Below, piece after piece: positions 22,081 to 34,343 of a DNA stretch of 64,000 bases. The notes beneath the pieces are model-generated. The model worked only from the letters and a program-made list of their open reading frames with translations. It was not told the DNA's origin and did not search any database. This DNA comes from Pampus argenteus (Eukaryota; Chordata; Actinopteri; Scombriformes; Stromateidae). Position 1 is the first letter of the stretch; every line of letters starts with the position of its first letter. The stretch covers positions 6,814,501 through 6,878,500 of the forward strand of contig CM072879.1 in assembly GCA_036937835.1 (NCBI GenBank). Reading direction: 5' to 3'. The position numbers were made by a program, and so were the translations under genes.

Positions 22081-22960
22081 AAATATGTACCACATCTTTG
22101 AATAAAAAATCAAACGCAAAAGAGAAATATTTATTAGGTTGATATCGCTGTTTCTCTATGAAAATATAGCCTGTATAAGCCAAAGTCTGCACATGAGTGT
22201 GTGCGTGTGTGTGTGTGTCTGTGAGTCCCAACGGTGTCACCATAGGGATGAGGTGATTAGTGATTTCTATCCAGCAAATCATGCGCAAGCACATCATTAC
22301 CATACCCCCTCCCCCCACCTTCTCTCTCTCTCTCTCTCTCCCTCCTCTCCTCTCATCTCTGGCTCTCTCTGGGGTGCGTTCGCTCCCGGCGCTCCTTAAG
22401 TGTTTTAACGTGTTAATAATCATTAGGCACTGTGCAGTCAAGTGGGAGAGGAACGGGTGGTGGTGGGTTGGATTGGGGAGTGGGGGGAGGTGGGGGGGTG
22501 TACCGATTGACTGACCTCTGACCTGTGACCCTGACTCCCCCCTCCTCCTCCCTCTCCTCCTCTCTCCCCTCTCTGTGTGTTGAGTGGCTGGCCTCTCATC
22601 TCAGGGTCCATCAGGGACCTATTAAGGGCTGTCTCACACTCCGCCACCTCACTTAACTCTGCCTTGTCAATATGCTACAGCATGTGTGTGAGGGACATAG
22701 AGGCAGAGAGTTTGTGTTTATATTCACCTCCCTGTCTAGAAAGCCAGTCTCTCTCCCCTCCCTCCCCTCCCTCCCTCCCTCCCCCCTCTTCCTCTGTCGA
22801 TCACACTTATTTTTTCGCCTCATTTTTCTCTCTCCCTCCACTTCTCTGTGGCTCTCCCTCTCTCTTTCTCATCCTCCCTCCCTCCCTCCGTCCCTCTCGC
22901 TGTGTCTGTCTTTGGAGATGCTAATTCCTGGTCCGGGGAGACTAGATGAAACAGAGCTGA
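22081..22960. other. Pyrimidine-rich tract region
   Basis: TG array 22197-22218, CT tracts around 22320-22345 and very C/T-rich sequence around 22535-22575 and 22745-22910. The nuclear-receptor half-site array at 22512-22531 is listed separately. Long open frames are by-products of the low-complexity pyrimidine sequence. Confidence 0.7.
22512..22531 (-). promoter_or_regulatory. Three nuclear-receptor half-sites with one-base spacing (overlapping DR1 pair)
   Basis: TGACCT-C-TGACCT-G-TGACCC on the plus strand, that is AGGTCA-type half-sites on the minus strand. Two exact half-sites plus one with a single change make two overlapping DR1 sites. Confidence 0.5.
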
Positions 22961-24263
22961 GTTTCTCTCATTAGCTGACACAGATGCCGAGGCGTGTGGA
23001 CCTGAATAACAACACTCTGGCAGGCTGCTGCCTCCTCTTCCCTTCCACATGCTCTGTTGACGATCTCACATTCCAGCCATATTCCACACAAAGCTGTGTG
23101 TGTGTGTGTGTGTGCGTGCGTGTGTGTGTGTGTCTGTTTTCTTATAGGTAATGGAAGTTTCCTTGAAAAGTTGCGTATGCTGTAATGTCAAGATCTGTGA
23201 TTCTTTGGGAAGTTGTACTGAACTATTTTTTTCAAAACACCTTGTGATGCATCGTAACAACACATTTTTTTGTTTTTTTTATTTAATTTCGAGACATCAG
23301 TAGCATTACAGAAGATTGGCAGCCTTTATGCATCATTTCATACTGTGTGCGACATGTGGTCACATTTGGCAAAAGAAATCTTAGAAAACAAGGTTTTTGT
23401 GGTGGAGAGGTGGTCAGGTCCCATCGGTTTAGACATGAAGCCTTCCAGGTGAAATTTTCTTCATATATATTTGCAATCTATCCACTTAATAATGCCATCC
23501 GTCCTGAAAGAGAGATCAATCCACTGTTCATCTTCTGGCGCTTTCTCCCTTTTTTTACCCTTACATTGTTTTTAGGGTGAATATTTCCTCATCCAAATCG
23601 AGGATGCTATAATGATTGTAAAGCCAAGGCAAATTTATGATTCTTGTTTTTGGGCTGTATTATACTGTAAATAAAATTGACTTGACTCAACTTAAAGAAG
23701 TTGCTTTTTCAGCACATGTACGTCTACAGTAAGACAGTAACTTGTCACGTCTTTACTATAAAAGGCGTCACAAGGTGTCACTTTTATCTAAATAATCCCA
23801 TGTGTGTATGCACATGATACAGCACAATATGTATGCATTGTAATGTAAAGGTATGCATATATATATACATATATGAACTTTTAGTTGCTGTGGCTCACTA
23901 TATATGAATAGCCATGAATGCTGTTTCAGAAGCTTTTTTGAATACAAACTCTAACACTAATAAAGAACAGAAACACAGAGGGGAAAAAAGATAAATGCTG
24001 CACACAAAAAGGCAGCACAAAGAAGACTGAGAAACACAAACACTGGGTAGAAGCGCTGCCACAGGCTGTAATCCAGCACTAAATCAGATCCACATGTTGG
24101 CCAGAAGATGCTTTCTGGCAGTTTGAGGGTTTTTTTTAGGGCTTCCCTGAGAGTCAGACGTGACCTCACCGGCCAATATATGTCACCATTACCGTCATGT
24201 CCTACCTGATCTTCACCTCTGATAGTCACTTCTCTGTGAAGGTCTCCCCTTACACACACACAT

Positions 24264-24304
<41 letters not shown>

Positions 24305-26335
24305 TTTACATAATTCAACACTCATTTATGGAAGCCCAGCTTTTACCTCCCTGCATAATGGATCAAAGAATAATCTGACTTCAGCTGCAAATTTGACTCT
24401 ATTTTTCTATGTGCACACACCGTGCAGCACCTACACCTACACACACACACGCACACACACACGCACACACACACACACACAGAACTCTTTAGCTGAGAGA
24501 TTGGTCTGAAGTGACAGTAATGTAATATTAATAGCCAGGGGGGGATGACAGTCTGTCCCCATTGTGTTGATACCCGCAGGCTTGACAGAGCTTTGGTCAC
24601 ACATCCCACTGCTGTACATCTGCTAACACTGGTACAATAAGTCCTCTCTGTCTCTTTCAATCTCTCTCTCTCTCTCTCTCTCTCAGATTTTAAGATTTGG
24701 CTCTGTCATGCCTGAGAAATTTCAGAAAAATGAGTGTTCAGTTCTCCAGGATTACTTCATATAATGCACCGTATTTACCTGTGAATAAATCCATGACGAT
24801 GAATAGGGTTTTGTTTTTTTCAGGAAGTATCAGTTTGCTAAAATATCAAGCCAATACTGGTCTTTGATTAAAAGACATTGGACACTGAAAAGCACAGTCG
24901 TTGCACTCAAGCTGATAACAGGGTTTATTAAAGGAGCACATCACTGATTTTTCACATGAAGTTCAGTCTCCGTCGTCATGGTACGTGCCGACGGAGACTG
25001 ATATCTCATGTTGCTCAAGAGGAGCGACGTCTGGAAGACTGATGACATCACAGTGATCGTCATCGAGTATATCTCAGCTTGGTCTTCACATTTGAATTTA
25101 TTACCTGATTTACAACATCTACGCTTGTGGAGTTCAAGAGCTGTAGACTCCTTAATATTTGCTTTACATATTAATGTTTAATATTGTTATTTTGTTTCTC
25201 TACTGTAATTCTAAAGCTGCTATACTGTCTACTCTGTGCATGTGACAGCTTTTTTTATTTGTTAGTTTTGTTCGCTTGTTTGTTAAAAAGATTTTCTTAC
25301 TTATCCATGTTGGTCTGATAATATATGATAGGGTGTTGGAAGTTGATTTTGTGCTATAAAAATACAGTTTATACAGTACATAAGCACAAAGTTTGACCTG
25401 AATATACTAAAAGGCACGAAAGCAGTTTTCCAAGGCACGAAATTATGTGTCCAAAGTTCTTGGCCCTCAGCTATTCAGCGCCCAGCCCTGATGTGTGCTG
25501 CCACAGCATCCTGGCCTGAAGGATAAAAGCTCGTTTCCTTCAGAACACTGAGAGAGAGAAAGAGAGAGGCAGCGAAGATGGCAGCGGGACCGAGAGACAG
25601 AAAAGAGAGAGAGAGAGAGAGAGAGGGAAAGATGGAGTCTGTCCGGCTTCAATCAGACGAGTACAAGTCAAAATCCCCATCTGAGACACAGATGCAGACG
25701 AGTGGAGATGGAGGGACGGGTGGACAGGGGGGAGGAGGGGTGGAGGGGTGGACGGGGTGGGGTTGAAAAGAGGACGAGGAGAAGAGAGTGAGAGCAGCAG
25801 GGGAAGTCATTATCACTTCCCAACCTCACTCGCTGTCTAATGTATTCAAGGGGAAACAGTTAGATTTGGTCCCTTTGGCAGTCGACCGTAAACAAATCGA
25901 TTTGAATGGGAGAGATATAAAGAGCTGTTTATAGTGCCCCCGCATCTCTGAGCTTGTGTGTGCGTGTGCATTGTGAATATACATTTATGTGACAAAGTAT
26001 GGAAATGCCATTATGCACGCTCACTGTTCGGCTTTAGCTTTTGCTGCAGCTTTGAACTGTATATTTCACGAAGAAGAACTGAAGCGGCACCTACGTTCCC
26101 GCCCATGTGTGTGTGTGTGTGTGTGCACGCTCGTGAAAGGCCCCATGTGTTTTTTCTTCTAATATGTGAGGGTTGTTTTTTTTTTCCTGCATCACCAGTG
26201 GTGGTCTGCTGTCTGCTGTGGCCTCTTGTTTGAGCTGCAGTGAGCTAGTGTCTGGTTTAATCGAAAGTTCGAAGAGTTCGGAGCCCTGCTTCCAGATCCG
26301 GACTGAGGGGGATTATTGTAATGACTTAAGCGGAG

Positions 26336-26367
<32 letters not shown>

Positions 26368-26814
26368 CTGTGCGGGCAGGGGTGTTGTCCCTTGTTGAGT
26401 GAAGGTTCAACAGCCTCAAACCCACTCAGGTAGAAGGGGCTTTACCGGCTAAACATCCGCACAGGGCGCCACTTGTCCCGATTTGATTTCGGACATATTT
26501 GGAGATCCGTCGAAAAAACTGATGAAAGGAAAATATAGAGCTAATCCTTGTTAAAATTGAGGGCCTTGCAGTACACACATACCCGCAGGCATGCGGGCGT
26601 ACACACGCGCACACACACATACATATACAGGCACACACCCTGTAGGACATGTGTAACCTAAGTCTGTTGTGATTCCTTTCCTGGTGAGGCCTGGAGAAGT
26701 CTAGGAGAGGTTAAAGAAACACTGCACAGTGTGAAAACACATTGTGAGGTGTGCGGCGTGAAATCTGACACACACACACCTACACACACACACACACACA
26801 AGGCTTTGATTAAT
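22961..26814. other. Intergenic DNA with many microsatellites
   Basis: TG 23096-23132, CA 24252-24302, CA 24437-24481 with CG interruptions, CT near 24661-24685, GA near 25605-25626, TG 26105-26124, TG 26337-26368 and CA near 26767-26800. A perfect 12-base inverted repeat is at 24964-25000. No coding exon is supported. Confidence 0.7.
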
Positions 26815-27190
26815 TGGGTCTGGCTGCGTTTGCCAGTGAAACAGTATTCATTCAGGTTAGGAACCCTTTTTTAATAAAAGGTCAGTGGATAAACAGCTCG
26901 GCGAGGCAGCCATTTTAAAGGATTAATCCTCGGGTTGGCCTCGGTTACCTCTGAGACGCTGAGGTTCAGAGGTGAGGGTTATGAACTATTACGAGAGAAA
27001 GACAAAATGGCGGCGCACATTCACCGGCTAATGAGCAGAAAGGCTTTTTGGATTCAATCAATTCTCTGCAGCAGTTTTCAAACTGGGATTGAGCGAGAAA
27101 AGGAGGTCGCTGACAGGGATCCGAGCAATGGCGCCGATTCGTTATTGTGTTTGATTTGAAATAATCCCATTATTGATTTAAATCTTTTCT
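26815..27190. promoter_or_regulatory. Candidate conserved non-coding element rich in homeodomain cores
   Basis: One of the clearest repeat-free blocks. It holds TTAATTGGG, AAAGGATTAATCCTC (a palindromic GGATTAATCC bicoid/Otx-type site), GGCTAATGAGC, CCCATTATTGATTTAAATC, and AAAATGGCGGC. Small open frames cross it but no splice signals or motifs support coding. The palindrome is the type recognised by Otx/Pitx/Gsc homeodomains. Confidence 0.45.
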
Positions 27191-27872
27191 AAATCAACTG
27201 CAACAAAATCCCTCCCGAAATCGGTACTTTGGAAAAAAATATATATATATATTGGATATTTTTCTATCTGCAGGATGTTGTTGTTAACTATTATGTGGTA
27301 AATTGTAGCTTCTCAACTGTTTGAAACACATCAATGATCCATAAAGTTTCCCTGGATAACATGTTCCTCTCCTACCATGAACGTGGGCACTAGTTTATTT
27401 CTACGTCCTGCTGTCATAAATACTCACTATGCATATGAATCTGCAGCTATTTATTTATTTTTTTTAGAAAAAAATGTAACTGTTTATCTGAGTTATTTGG
27501 GATGAATGAATGTCTTCAGGTGGATGAAAGGTGGTTGGAGCTGAGGGTCACACACACACACACACACACCACACGTTGGTGGGTTTTGGTTTTTGCATGG
27601 GATTTGTTGACAATAGGAAAAGTAGAATATCAGCTATAATTTGATATTTGTTTGTTGAATTTAGAATTCAAAGCCTTTGCTGTTTTATAATGATTTTAAT
27701 AAAAATGTAATTTGACTATTGAACATTAAAAGAAAATATCAGGTGTGTTTTTTTTATATTGTTGTGACGTTTTTCTGTACATATTGAAACACTGGTTACT
27801 GAATCATCCGTAAGGTGTAATATATGATAATGGTGCAACAAATAATAAGACCTTAGCTGTAGCCACTCCAGC

Positions 27873-27910
<38 letters not shown>

Positions 27911-28879
27911 CCTGCTCATAAGAAGTCTCTCTTTCACTCTCTCTCTCTCACACACACACACACACCAGGATGGCTGACGCAAATGTTACTCCTCAATTAT
28001 TCAACCGCTTTAAATGGCAATCTGCACGAAGGCAGAGCTGGAGGAGGTAAGAGTGGAGCCGTTGAATATAGCACCTGGAAACACACACACACACACACAC
28101 ATACTGTACATAAACGGTATTCTCACATTTTTAGAATCTGACTTTCACTGTGTGAAAATCAACCGATTCAAAGTTCAACCGTAAACAACATGCAGCAGCA
28201 CATATTTGTGCAGTGACAATAACACTTGATGTGCTGCGTCATTAGATTGTCACTTTGTGATTTAAGGAGGCATATTGAACAGATTTAGGAAGACACCGGC
28301 ATCAGCAGATTTCCTGGGTGGACAGCAGTCACTGCCGAGGGCCTCAACTCTCACATGTTACTGATTCAGAAAGCAATAGGAGAGCGTCTCATATTCCTAC
28401 CGTATGCATTCTTTTGTTCGACACCACATGTTTATTTAGGATGACAAACAATCAAATCCAGCGACGCTGAAGCATCAACAGATAAATAGTGATGAGGTTA
28501 GGGTAAATATTAGTTATAGGCTGATAGCTGGGATGATAAATGTGGAGAATACAGACACACACACACACACACAGTTGCACTCTGTAGCTGGGATCACGTT
28601 GTGCATGACAGCAAAACCTGGAAACTATGACAGTGGTGTCAGAAATGTTTAGAGAAGATTGACATAATGAGTTTAGTAGAGTTTAATATTTTCATTACAA
28701 ATTTCTTTGACAGTATTGCAGGTATGATTTGATGTTACATACTGCAGTGATTCACACCTCATGTGTTGTTACTCTGAGATTTTGACTCTTTTTAAAAACG
28801 TGAAAAATTGCCGTTTAAAATATCATAAAATGAATATGTGAATATTCATTTTAGGATATAAATGAATATATATCATCCT
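27191..28879. other. Intergenic DNA with microsatellites
   Basis: Short AT array near 27238-27252, CA 27549-27568, TG 27874-27909, CT/CA compound 27937-27966, CA 28081-28101 and CA 28555-28573. No gene seen. Confidence 0.7.
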
Positions 28880-29110
28880 CCTCTGACAGCGTCTATTATC
28901 CTTCTATGTGACGTTTGGCCAATGGTTCATAATTAATTGCTAATGTTTACATTAAGATGACTATGGACCACAGGCATAAAATAATATGCAAGACCTTTCC
29001 ATATTTTATGAAAGGATTATACAAATGCAGATATACAAATACTAATAATAATTGTGTATTATTAACGCTTTATGAATTGGTAATGAGCCATTTATAAGGC
29101 CGAGTTAAAG
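28880..29110. promoter_or_regulatory. Candidate conserved non-coding element
   Basis: AT-rich but repeat-free block with TTCATAATTAATTGCTAATG, GGCATAAAATAATATGC and GGTAATGAGCC. Homeodomain-type cores are dense. Confidence 0.3.
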
Positions 29111-30170
29111 TAGTGACTTTTGAAACCTGTCAACTCAAAGCATGTTCTTACAAATATTTTATCATTAATGTATTAAAAAGTACATGTATAAAAGAAGTAA
29201 AGGATATGGACTGGCAATATTCTATATTTGCGTTACTGTCAACAAATCCCATGACAACCAACACTGTGTTACTCCATCTCTCGATGCTTTCCTACTTTTC
29301 TACCCCGTCTGTGGCGCTCATCCCTAAGCACATGGTTACTAATATAGACATAAATCTTTTTTTTTTTTTAATGCCCTTAATATATGCTTTTATTTTCAAA
29401 ATAGGCTAAATAATTTCATGAAACAGCTGGACACTGCAGTTTGTCAAACAGGAGTACATTTTATTAGGGGCTATTTTCAACTGCGGATTAATACACATTT
29501 GTTGTGACTATTTACGGCACCGGGTCAGTGTGGGATGGACTCAAAAAAAATAAAAATAATAAAAATACAGTACTTATGTTCATTTTAATGAAGCAAAATG
29601 TCACACAGTGCAACAGTGTAGCTCCCTGTCTTCTAATTGCTTTGAGCAACAGTGGAGCTCGATGGCACAGAGGGATAAGATCTACCAGGCTTTGAATACA
29701 CAGGGATTATTTATTATGATCAATTCATTGTTTGTTTTCATTGTCTTTGTGGAATTAAAAGAAAATATTAATCACTTATAAAGTATGCCTTAATATATCA
29801 TACTGCGTGTGGTACAGCAGTGTGTACGTGATGAGAGGAGTTTAAAGTGGGAAGATCCAGGCCTGCTGTAGTAAAGGTGAAAGGTCGCAGTCAGGGTGGG
29901 TGCTGCAGCACCTGTTTAACTGGCCTACCATCCCTGTCTTTGTATTTAATACAGTGGTGATGGGATAATCCTCCCACTTCTACACCATAAAGATGTCTCT
30001 ATCCTCGGCCCCTTATCACACACACACACACACGCGCACATATACACACACATACATGCAGGGACATCTGAGGCACAGTCTGTGTGTTTGAGGTACCAAT
30101 CTCATAGGAGCAGCTGTAGCCTACAGCCTATATGGAGATGGAGGGGACCCAGTCACCCTGACCTCGTCAC

Positions 30171-30213
<43 letters not shown>

Positions 30214-30858
30214 TAGCACTCGCAGAACAAGAGGCAAAGTCTGGGGGAGGGCTGCAGTTCACTGGAGCTACTTCAAACAGTTGACTATAGAGACTTAGAG
30301 AGCATTATCTGATCTAGGTGTCTGCACACAGAGCTGGTGAAACAGCTCTGTCCGCTGCTGAGTAGGAGGTGGGAATAAAAGATGGCTGTTGAGCACATTT
30401 AATAGGTGCCATGTGGAATTAGGTGGCTCCTTGAAATGCATCGACGTGTAATACGTGGTTTGGTTATTTCAATTCTGCCACGTGTCACATTTAACATATA
30501 AACTGCCATTTGTGACGGCATCATTCATGAATGAAAACAATATCAAAATATGACACCGATGTAACGCCGGATTTAATTTATTCTGTCAGCACAGAACAAC
30601 GTGGAATAATTAAAGAAATGAGACCACGGTTAAGATGTGTGTTTAAGTGTTCTCATAAAATCCTTTTGTTTACAGAAGACGTGGAAATGTCTTTCTCCAG
30701 CTCCTGCTCTGTGTGTTTTGGTTTCTCTTCTAACAGAAGAGAATAAACAGTCAGGAAAGGATTCTTTAAATTGCCTTTTAATTCGTTCCATCATTTGCTT
30801 TCAAGAGAAACATAAAATTATAATTCTTCTTCTTACCAATTTGTGATAATGTTTGTAA

Positions 30859-30891
<33 letters not shown>

Positions 30892-31480
30892 CACATATAT
30901 ATATATATATAATGCGTCCTTTTGTTTGCATTTTTTGACATACATACAACATAATGTCAGAGTTCTTTTTTCATAGTTGCTGATGCTGATGTTTCATGAT
31001 TTAATGAATTACATTTTACAGTATTACATGTAGTAGCTGTAAGTAACCCTGACACATAATATGCTGCTGTACATTTATGTACGTATGTTATTTTATTTAC
31101 CAAAAATGCCACATTTCACCACAATGATCAAGTTTTATTGAGACTGTATCCTTTAAAAAGACAAAGAAAAAAGCAATTAAATCCACCACTGCTGAACATG
31201 TGTGCGTGTGTGTGTGTGCGTGTGTGTGTGTGTGTATTCAGTCAGTACCAGTAATGCAATGAAAAGTTGCTCTGGCACCCCAGTGATGGCTTCAGATTTC
31301 AGCTGATGGTTCGTCCTGGTGTTGGTGAGGCGGGGAGAAGCTGGTGTTAGCAGCAGGTGCTGGATATCATGTATCTGAGCAGAGCTGCAGCTACTGTGTA
31401 TCACAGCAGAGCGATGACTGTTGATTATAAGGCTGTGCTGTAGGGATGCTCATTAATCACCTCGCTACTGATAATCTAAT
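29111..31480. other. Intergenic DNA with CA/TA arrays
   Basis: CA 30018-30034, CA 30172-30209, compound CA/TA at 30860-30912, TG near 31200-31235. No gene seen. Confidence 0.7.
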
Positions 31481-31512
31481 TTAGTGCCGCCAAATTACCT
31501 CAGGCTATTGCA

Positions 31513-31515
<3 letters not shown>

Positions 31516-31567
<52 letters not shown>
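31516..31567. repeat. (TG)n microsatellite, 26 units
   Basis: Long uninterrupted TG array, followed about 75 bases on by (CA)n at 31641-31670 in the opposite orientation. Confidence 0.95.
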
Positions 31568-31570
<3 letters not shown>

Positions 31571-31636
31571 CATTCACCCCTAATTATGGCCCATTACTCG
31601 CAGTCAACCTCACAGATTCCTCTCTCTCTCTCCCTT

Positions 31637-31671
<35 letters not shown>

Positions 31672-31679
31672 AAAAAAAA

Positions 31680-33858
31680 AAATTCACAATATTATTGATG
31701 GACAGATAATAGTCTACTACTACAAACAGCAGTGGAAATTAGTCCCTGCGTGATGCTCAGATGTTCTCAGATGTTGGTATCTGCTGCCACCTACCTGTCA
31801 GAGTGAAAAGTGACTGAACTAAGGTGTCATTTACTCACACAGCCAACAGATGGCAATGCTAAAACCTAAACGTGACAGTGGTGCTAGAAGCAGCAAAATC
31901 ACACTGTAGAAAATACTCAGTACTCAGGTCAAATCATTTCATGTAGGAAGTAGAGTAGATCACCAAAATAAAACATCACAAATATAATAAAATTCCACTT
32001 TATATTTAATATTGAGGCCATAATATTTTAAGTGTCCCTAATATTTTGTCCACACTATATTAATGCTCAGTGAATGTTGTAGTATATATATATATAATAT
32101 ATACGATACATTATATAATTTAGCTGTGAAATGAAATATTGTGTATTAAGTATAGAATAGCATGAAATAGTGATACTCATTGCCTCCAAATAGTACTTCA
32201 GTAAAGTACTTATGTACTTGTACAGGAAACATAAAGCAGCTTCATCCTGGACCTGATAACGCTGCTAAAATGAACTGTATTAGTGTATCTCTTTTTCTAT
32301 CAACGTAATGATGTGCGTGTTTGTTTTGGGTGCATTCCTTTTGGTTTTTTTTTATTGTTTATCTTTAGTATGTGTAAAAGAACATTTTATGTCTTGGATC
32401 ACAGTCATCTATAGTGACATTCCCTCTCAATTCCCCCAACCAGTCTGAAATCTCACCTTCATTATAATTCTCATTCGGTGTCGTCCAGGTCTACTGAATA
32501 TCATTACTGACTTCAAAGTGGGACACAGAGGAGGAGGACTTTAATCACAAAGTAACAGTGATAAGGTGGCTCTGTAACCCCCAGGCAGTAGTCGAGAGCA
32601 GCTGATTCCAGCCGAATCAATATGGAGATGAAGCCTGGCTGTACTCGCATATATGATGGGAGACTGGGAACAAAAAACGGTGTGAGTGTGTGAGTTTGTG
32701 TTGAGCTGCATCAGTCAGTTACGGGTTTCAACATTTCCAAGTTTAAAGAGCTTATTGTAAGTACTTATTGGTGTAATGACATTTAATATTGGGCAAATGA
32801 CTGAACAGAGTAAAATTTCAACTAACATGATGAGACAAGAAAACCAAATAAAACTGTATTCTTCACATTAAAAACCACGTGAGCAGTCCAATGTAGCCAC
32901 AAGGGGGCAATGGAGTTACATCCAGTTTGTTTTTAACTCAAGTTTCAAGGCCAGAGGTGCTTACAAAGAATACTCGCACCTATTGCTTTTTTCAGGAGAT
33001 TTGAATTAGATGGTGAAATGATTTAAAGTTTCATAATTAAGGCTTTTCAAGCATGACCTGCAAACCAAGTATGTAGGAGAGCAGAAACGCATCCAACAAT
33101 GAGTGTTCTCACTGGTGGTGTGCACCTCATTAGTGGATTTACAACGCTGCATTCATATATCAACATTAAGGTGCTCTGACGTTTATTAGAAGACACTGAA
33201 CAAAGTGGGAAAACGCACATTGATACGGATGTTTGCGAATCACCTTTTACTTGCGGAGCATGTTTGGTTACAAGCCAGCAGCATTGTGACTTCTAAATTA
33301 GTTGTTTGCGTCAGACTGCAGAGGACAAGGACGTAGAGGGCTTTAAGAAAAGAAGAAGAAAAAAAAAAACACAAAGCTGCAGGGAAAGAGCAAGTAAGGG
33401 CAAGACAGAGTGATAAGGTGACAAGTTGTCCTTGCATGGTCAACTATGTCTGCCCCATGTGTCCATCCCCCCGGTGACTAAAACACAGACCTGATAAAAA
33501 TGCAACAGGGCATCATTCTCCCCTCCCCAATCTGCCCCTCAGCTACTCCTGCGTGCCACATCCCTCCCCCTCCTTATCTATTTTCATGCTTTACTCTCCA
33601 AACACGCATTCACCCTCCTTCCTCCCTCATCAGCCAGATAATAAAAAATAAAAAAAACACACAAAAAAAAACCCCAACTCTCTCTCAGAGTCTGAGAATG
33701 CTGCAGCCCTTCTCGTCCACGTTTTCCTCTCTCACCCCTTCTCTTGAGAAAATGTGACCCCGGGGGCTTCATGAATGATCTCATTTCTGCTATGCAAACA
33801 ACACCATGTACACCGAGGCACAAAAGCAGCTTTGAAAGAGACAGGCTACCTCTCTATT

Positions 33859-33889
<31 letters not shown>

Positions 33890-34260
33890 ATAATGGAGTG
33901 ACAAATTGGCTATTTTGTTCTAATAATAACATATCGCAATGATTTTCCACACCCATCTGATTGATTACCATGCCAACATTGGCCTGGCATCCACACAACT
34001 TCCTTTTGGCTGGCTATAAAATCACATGCGACATGATTATGCTTTACTTGATCAACCTTTATTTAACCAGAAACCAATACACACACACACACACACAAAG
34101 ATATGTAAAAATCAATCTCAATGTAAGTGATCTTAAATAAATACGTTTAATCCTGAAGGCGTCAGAAGCACTTGATTTCTAGATGAACGACTGCTTCATT
34201 ACAACATATTCAACACAGACTCACACGGAGCACAACGCGGCTGCAGTGTACTTTTCACCA
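31680..34260. other. Intergenic DNA, no gene seen
   Basis: Phrases such as GTACTTCAGTAAAGTACTTA near 32190-32220 resemble worn fish repeats. Further simple repeats are an AT run near 32084-32105, TG 33859-33884 and CA near 34079-34097. No coding evidence. Confidence 0.6.
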
Positions 34261-34266
34261 CGCCAT

Positions 34267-34343
34267 AATCAGTGATGTCACAGCGGGAGGTTTTCCATCA
34301 GCTATCGAAGGCAACACACCCGCTGTCAGTGACATCACTGATT
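34267..34343. repeat. Inverted repeat around AATCAGTGATGTCAC
   Basis: Left arm 34267-34287 (AATCAGTGATGTCACAGCGGG) pairs with 34319-34343, whose reverse complement differs only by a 3-4 base insertion after the shared GTGATGTCAC part. Loop of about 31 bases. Could be a folded MITE remnant or a paired CRE-like site. Confidence 0.6.

Noticed and set aside
26935..27159. Frame across the 26.8-27.2 kb block
   Set aside because: Homeodomain-site-rich non-coding sequence fits better; no splice signals or motif.
29610..29700. tRNA-derived SINE suspected from GATGGCACAGAGGGATAAG
   Set aside because: Could not identify convincing A and B boxes of a polymerase III promoter at the right spacing.
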